From Glandiceps talaboti (taxonomy: Eukaryota > Hemichordata > Enteropneusta > Spengelidae), in contig NC_135557.1 of NCBI RefSeq assembly GCF_964340395.1, positions 6,338,716 through 6,402,715 on the forward strand: a stretch of 64,000 bases of DNA, given 5' to 3'. Numbering within the stretch: position 1 is the first letter of the stretch; every line of letters starts with the position of its first letter. Of the stretch, positions 63,878 through 64,000 are shown in pieces. Below the pieces are notes generated by a model, which worked only from the letters and a program-made list of their open reading frames with translations, had not been told where the DNA came from and did not search any database. Made by a program: the position numbers and the translations under genes.

Positions 63878-64000
63878 CACAATCTCTTTGTTATTATTTG
63901 TCTTATAATTACATATAGGACATCGTCTTATACATTATTGTGGTGTCGGTGAAAAGAATTTTGCATCTGTACCAGAATTCATAAGATATTTCCCTTGTCA

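Overview
This window looks like non-coding, repeat-dominated nuclear DNA from an animal, most probably a marine invertebrate; I cannot fix the phylum. The reasons are spliced exons, AT-rich intergenic sequence full of microsatellites, and a mix of Penelope-like, L2/CR1-like, R2-like, L1/Tx1-like and DIRS-like retroelements, a tRNA-derived SINE, several short inverted-repeat DNA elements, and no bacterial gene organisation. The only host gene I can support is on the minus strand. It is a C-type lectin-like domain (CTLD) gene of which two exons (21049-21343 and 2034-2119) join in phase and form one continuous domain across a 19-kb intron; a signal-peptide exon (45087-45150) and a 3' end (about 1486-1783) are possible additions.

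Layout. 1-2 kb: microsatellites and the possible lectin 3' end. 2-5 kb: CTLD C-terminal exon, then a decayed coding-like stretch I cannot name. 6-8 kb: a 5'-truncated Penelope-like element (PLE) with an intact 375-codon frame, a hammerhead ribozyme fold in its 3' UTR, and a (TA)n tract shared with a second, convergent PLE tail. 8.7-11.3 kb: diverged tandem repeats and a decayed R2-like retroelement. 12-15.2 kb: another PLE end and a DIRS-like element (RNase H, then tyrosine recombinase) interrupted by two palindromic elements. 17.4-19.9 kb: a broken L2/Rex1-like element. 20.4-23.4 kb: a Harbinger-type MITE, the main CTLD exon, and a 1.9-kb inverted-repeat element with a SINE inside. 23.7-28 kb: a young L2/CR1-type retrotransposon inserted in a 33-bp minisatellite. 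28-48 kb: mostly unrecognised DNA carrying MITEs, a 2.7-kb TIR element, a 1.2-kb foldback and a second PLE copy. 48.9-50.7 kb: an L1-like RT relic and a solo LTR. 51.5-58.9 kb: a near-perfect 390-bp tandem duplication and a roughly 1.4-kb tandem array with a small conserved ORF. 60.6-62.6 kb: exactly 25 units of a 76-bp tandem repeat with a built-in palindrome. 63.1-63.9 kb: a cluster of PLE ends with three hammerhead-like folds between (TA)n tracts.

The most notable signal is the set of hammerhead ribozyme folds at PLE termini. Hammerheads in PLEs are already known as a class, but here several copies in one window allow comparison: a compensatory change in stem I between copies, one divergent version that keeps its helix, and one 71-bp piece that is essentially only the ribozyme plus tail, sitting between (TA)n tracts. 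All calls are from reading the sequence; no search or folding program was run.
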